Part shown: positions 61,026 through 64,000 of the stretch, piece after piece
How positions within the stretch are numbered: the first letter of the stretch is position 1
How the letters are laid out: each line of letters begins with the position of its first letter
From: Shimia sp039969785
Lineage (GTDB): Bacteria > Pseudomonadota > Alphaproteobacteria > Rhodobacterales > Rhodobacteraceae
Direction: 5' to 3'
Assembly: GCF_039969785.1 (NCBI RefSeq)
Contig: NZ_JBDVNC010000004.1
Span: 327,866-391,865, forward strand
DNA length: 64,000 bases
Notes under the pieces: generated by a model
Told to the model about the DNA's origin: nothing
Database searches by the model: none
What the model saw: only the letters and a program-made list of their open reading frames with translations
Program-made: the position numbers and the translations under genes

Positions 61026-62320
61026 TCTACTTTGCTCCCGTCTTTCCACGTTTCTGTTGATTGTGAGCCATCCGATCTAGTCACAAGAATAAGACCATCC
61101 GCATTGCCGTCGACAAACCGCCCTTGGTAGGACGTGCCTTCCGCATCCATCGCAGTTCCGACGCCGTTCGGCGCTCCGCCTTCAAACTGACCCGCAAAGC
61201 TACTGCCATCAGGGGATTCAAAAATGCCGGTTCCCGAGGCGGAGCCATCTTTGAACTCGCCAAAATAGCTGGTGTCATCAGGCGAAACCAATGTCCCCAA
61301 ACCCTCGCGCTTGTTGTTTTTGGCATCTCCAAAATAGACTTCACCCTCTTCGGTCTCGTAGTAGACCAGAGAAGAGCCAACACTTTTCCCATCTTTGATA
61401 TCGCCAGAGACCACCCAACCTTCAGGCGTCGTCAACTTGCCACTGACTTCGCCCTCGTTTTCACCGGTTTCCCCGTCAAAGACATAGCCTGTGCTGGACG
61501 TTGCCTTAACTGCTCCATCCAGTTTCCCTGCGCGGAATGTACCTTCGAAAGTGTCGACACCTGTGCCGTCGTCATTTCTGCTCCACACAGTTCCGTTGCC
61601 TTCTGCTCGGCCGTTAAGCACGTCTCCATCATAACGGGCTTCAAACCCAAAAGCGTCCCAGAACACCAAAGTACCGCGGCCATTGGCTTCGCCATTAATG
61701 CAAGCGCCATTCCACAGGGCGCCTTCTTCAGCGGCGGCATCGCCGGCCGTCCAAATTGCGCAACCCGTCACAGGATCTGTCAGCCACGAACCGGCCACTT
61801 TTTCTGGCACGGCGCCTTCGTCATCAATCAGGACAAAAGTCACTCGGCGGTTCAGGGCCTTTCCTTCTACGGAAATGTTAGAGGCAATGGGATCAATGGC
61901 CCCGACACCCACTGCCGCCAAACGATCCGCTGAGACGTTGTTGGGAGCGCCCAAGAGCGCATCAACGACCGATTGAGCCCGAGCTTGTGAAAGCTCAAGA
62001 TTTCCGTTCAGGGTACCTGTATTGTCTGTGTGGCCCACAACAGCAAGACGGGCGCCCGGCAAGCTTTCGAGAACCTTAGCTAGCTTGGAAAGAACTTCAC
62101 CTGCGCCAGGCGTCAGATCCGCGCTGCCTGTGCCAAAAAACGCTCCACTCATCGAGACACGGCCATGATCTTTAAGCGTTGAAAGCGCTTGATCCTCGGA
62201 GAGATCTCCGAGAGTCATGGCCCGATTATCCGTACCGAATTTGGTCGACGTCTGAGCAGATAAACTGCCCGCCGCCAGCGCCAGTGCCGAGACCCCGGTT
62301 AACAAAATTTTAGGTATCAT
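61022..62320 (-). CDS. OmpA-like / MORN-repeat exported protein
   Basis: This 432-residue protein has a signal peptide (to about residue 23). An OmpA-like peptidoglycan-binding domain is placed early (about 50-165: FGTGSADLTPGAG, VVGHTDNTGTLNGNLELSQARAQSV with the breaks there). MORN repeats fill residues about 200-425 (GRGTLVFWDAFGFEARYDGD; REGLGTLVSPDDTSYFGEF; GTGIFESPDGSSFAGQF; GVGTAMDAEGTSYQGRF). The usual order in envelope proteins has OmpA at the C terminus, so this inverted layout is unusual. MORN repeats bind lipids or proteins. It forms an operon with the glycine-zipper gene. Expected location is periplasm or outer-membrane inner face. Confidence 0.86.
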   Translation of the reverse strand: MIPKILLTGVSALALAAGSLSAQTSTKFGTDNRAMTLGDLSEDQALSTLKDHGRVSMSGAFFGTGSADLTPGAGEVLSKLAKVLESLPGARLAVVGHTDNTGTLNGNLELSQARAQSVVDALLGAPNNVSADRLAAVGVGAIDPIASNISVEGKALNRRVTFVLIDDEGAVPEKVAGSWLTDPVTGCAIWTAGDAAAEEGALWNGACINGEANGRGTLVFWDAFGFEARYDGDVLNGRAEGNGTVWSRNDDGTGVDTFEGTFRAGKLDGAVKATSSTGYVFDGETGENEGEVSGKLTTPEGWVVSGDIKDGKSVGSSLVYYETEEGEVYFGDAKNNKREGLGTLVSPDDTSYFGEFKDGSASGTGIFESPDGSSFAGQFEGGAPNGVGTAMDAEGTSYQGRFVDGNADGLILVTRSDGSQSTETWKDGSKVE

Positions 62321-62473
62321 TCTGTGGTCCTCTACTTATTGGATTTGTTTGAAACTCTGCAGCATTGAGGCGCTTTAAATACCCCAGCCAGAAACCCCCA
62401 ACACATTTCTGGGAGATCTCGCCTTGATCGCTTGCAATGAATGTGCGCCGCAGTTTCTTTCTTTCACAATCGG

Positions 62474-62962
62474 TCATTTCTCTAATGAACGACGAATTTC
62501 CTGAACGACTTCATCTGCACGCTCTGGTGTTGCGTAAATGGTCTCAAGCCAGCTCGAAAGTCTGATTGCGGCTTCCTTGTTCAACCCCAAGCTCTCTAAA
62601 GAAGAGACAGCCATTTCGGAGTTGTACCCGTCTTTATGCAAAGTGCCGCCTGCGGAAAACTCTTTGTTGATATTTGCCTTAAGTTCAGAAGAACTCTTGG
62701 CACTTTCTTCGGCAAAACGCGTTAACTCATCGGCATATTCGGCGGCCTGAGCCTTCGCTTCTTTAAGCGATGCCTCGACATCCGAACTCACGTTATCGAC
62801 CTTGTCCTCGACCGCATCCTTTGCCATTTCCGCCGCTTCTGACAGGCTCTCCTGAGCCTCTTTTAACTTGTCCTGAACCGTCGGTTCTTTGGCCGGCATC
62901 AGGGTGTAAACCCCTATCCCAATGACCGCAGCGGCGATGGCAATTAACAATCCATTGTTCAT
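62474..62962 (-). CDS. Membrane-anchored coiled-coil protein of unknown function
   Basis: This 162-residue protein has one N-terminal membrane helix (GLLIAIAAAVIGIGVYTLM) and then a long charged helical, probably coiled-coil region (about 30-100, rich in E, K and A). A compact C-terminal region follows (VSSLESLGLNKEAAIRLSSW, then RADEVVQEIRRSLEK). It resembles apolipoprotein-like or YtxH-like helical proteins in composition only. No family is recognised. It lies between the OmpA-MORN and barrel genes, each separately spaced. Confidence 0.72.
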   Translation of the reverse strand: MNNGLLIAIAAAVIGIGVYTLMPAKEPTVQDKLKEAQESLSEAAEMAKDAVEDKVDNVSSDVEASLKEAKAQAAEYADELTRFAEESAKSSSELKANINKEFSAGGTLHKDGYNSEMAVSSLESLGLNKEAAIRLSSWLETIYATPERADEVVQEIRRSLEK

Positions 62963-63016
62963 CTGTTTTTCTTTCCTTTGAGTAGGTATGCTCCGACACC
63001 GAATGCTGTGCAGTCA

Positions 63017-63832
63017 TCACCTCAGAAACGGATTTTTTGTGACAGGGCTGAATGTGAATGTGAACTTCCAATCAGACGCGAACGTTTCAGATCGAACCAC
63101 GTTGTACTCGGCCGCCATGTTCAACTTGACCAGTTGATTTCCTATGGCTGTTGTCTTTGCCACGGTGAGGCCAAAAGGAACGGTCCATTCCTGTCCATTG
63201 GCAGCATTCCAATCGTAGCTGATGGTTGGACCAGTGCCGATTTGCCATCCATTGCCCAACCCATAGAACAGGAAATACTGCAACGATGTAATCGAGGTGT
63301 CAGGCCCGTTTCCTCCAATTCTTTCATTATGAAATGGAAATAACCCGGCAACCCCCCAATCCAGTGTCTTAACCGCCAATGCGCTTGGCCCTAACAGCCA
63401 ATTTCCTGAGGAATTTGAAGTACCCGTTGGAACCGAACCAACAAGGCCTGCTCCGAATGTCCAGCCATCGCTGCCCCAAGAATACAGCAAATCATAGGGA
63501 ATATCGCCGAAACGGCTGTTTGTTTGAAAAGAGCCGGAACTGGAATCATAACTTGGTTGGCCAGAAAGGTAAGGAAACGCAGGCCGGAAGATGAGATTGT
63601 TCCCGTTGTTCAGAACAAAGGGCAGCACAGGTTGGAAAGTCGCTGTAAAGCTATCCTGATCCTTGGCCCCTGGCAGCGTGCCAGTGAAAGTCCTGTATTC
63701 AAACTTAAAATTCAATGTCGCATTAGCGGCGCCTGGGTTTGCGAGCTCTTTAGCCAACTCATCTATGTTTGGACCAACTTGAGCCGATGCAGGCGACACC
63801 AGAACAATGGCTAGCAAGGCAATCCGAAACAT
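63017..63832 (-). CDS. Probable outer-membrane beta-barrel protein
   Basis: This protein of about 270 residues has a signal peptide (about 1-18, SPASAQVG) and alternating hydrophobic strands with many aromatic ends (LNFKFEYRTFTG, FTATFQPVLPFVL, WTFGAGLVGSVP, KLNMAAEYNVV) and a final FTFTFSPVTKNPFLR. This fits a small outer-membrane barrel like the phenol-degradation MetA-pathway family. ATG 63832 is chosen because it starts the signal peptide. The substrate is unknown. The neighbouring OprB-like porin end is 24 bases upstream. Confidence 0.65.
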   Translation of the reverse strand: MFRIALLAIVLVSPASAQVGPNIDELAKELANPGAANATLNFKFEYRTFTGTLPGAKDQDSFTATFQPVLPFVLNNGNNLIFRPAFPYLSGQPSYDSSSGSFQTNSRFGDIPYDLLYSWGSDGWTFGAGLVGSVPTGTSNSSGNWLLGPSALAVKTLDWGVAGLFPFHNERIGGNGPDTSITSLQYFLFYGLGNGWQIGTGPTISYDWNAANGQEWTVPFGLTVAKTTAIGNQLVKLNMAAEYNVVRSETFASDWKFTFTFSPVTKNPFLR

Positions 63833-63855
63833 GGTCGTTTCCTTCTGCGGACTTA

Positions 63856-64000
63856 TCAAAATACAATCCGCGCACGCAACCCAAACAATGCGATGCTGCT
63901 TTGGCCCGGATTGAGCAGTGGATTGTCAATGTATTGAATGGACGGTGTTATTTGGAGATTTGGAGAAATCGAAAACCGGTAGAACGCCTCAATTGTGTTT
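63856..64000 (-). CDS. C-terminal end of an OprB-like carbohydrate porin (partial)
   Basis: The last 47 codons of a gene that runs off the window encode a porin end: EAFYRFSISPNLQITPSIQY, then IDNPLLNP and LFGLRARIVF with a terminal Phe. This is the pattern of the OprB carbohydrate-selective porins. It is followed on the same strand by the barrel protein gene. Confidence 0.78.
   Translation of the reverse strand, partial: NTIEAFYRFSISPNLQITPSIQYIDNPLLNPGQSSIALFGLRARIVF

Overview
The window reads as a chromosomal segment of an alphaproteobacterium, most likely a Rhodobacterales (Roseobacter-type) marine bacterium. The reasons are high G+C with many ATGA gene overlaps, a BetI/BCCT pair, hydantoinase A/B genes, an RTX protein with CHRD domains, and the overall gene content. 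The genus is not resolved, and this placement rests on family knowledge, not on a database search.

Layout. (1) 1-15.5 kb is an exopolysaccharide/capsule locus: priming sugar transferase, Wzy-like polymerase, serine-acetyltransferase-like enzyme, OafA-type acyltransferase with an SGNH domain, GMC oxidoreductase, SDR, WecG/TagA glycosyltransferase, a Gfo/Idh/MocA plus epimerase pair, GT4 and GT2 glycosyltransferases, a single-chain Gfo-epimerase fusion, and a CpsD-like ATPase that lacks the Walker lysine. (2) 15.7-21.4 kb holds a small exported PPC-like protein, a LysR regulator divergent from a di-haem peroxidase, an exported isochorismatase-like hydrolase, and a glycerate kinase with a Dabb protein. 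(3) 21.5-35.7 kb is the most unusual part, an exported protease island. The leftward block encodes an HtrA-PDZ protease, an OmpR-type response regulator, a histidine kinase, a patatin lipoprotein, a caspase-like peptidase and a trypsin-like protease. The divergent rightward operon encodes a PPC-like protein, a second caspase-like peptidase, a CHAT peptidase and an exported helical protein. A 17-19 bp sequence is repeated before the three transcription units that carry the PPC and caspase genes, including the distant PPC paralogue at 15.7 kb. I propose that these genes form one co-regulated envelope proteolysis system.

(4) 35.8-50 kb is catabolic and regulatory: MBL hydrolase, AraC, GNAT, BCCT transporter with BetI-like regulator, RidA, SDR, HyuB, HyuA, FAD oxidase, rhodanese and IclR. 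It is interrupted by decayed genes: an amino-acid ABC ATPase pseudogene, a prpE remnant and a molybdopterin oxidoreductase remnant. (5) 50.5-59.2 kb is a probable acquired block. A 2152-residue RTX/CHRD protein is bracketed by IS3 and IS5 fragments and a complete IS6-type transposase. (6) 59.3-64 kb is visibly more A/T-rich and carries envelope genes: MscS channel, glycine-zipper protein, OmpA-MORN protein, a coiled-coil anchor protein, an outer-membrane barrel candidate and the end of an OprB-like porin.

No rRNA gene, tRNA gene or CRISPR array was recognised.
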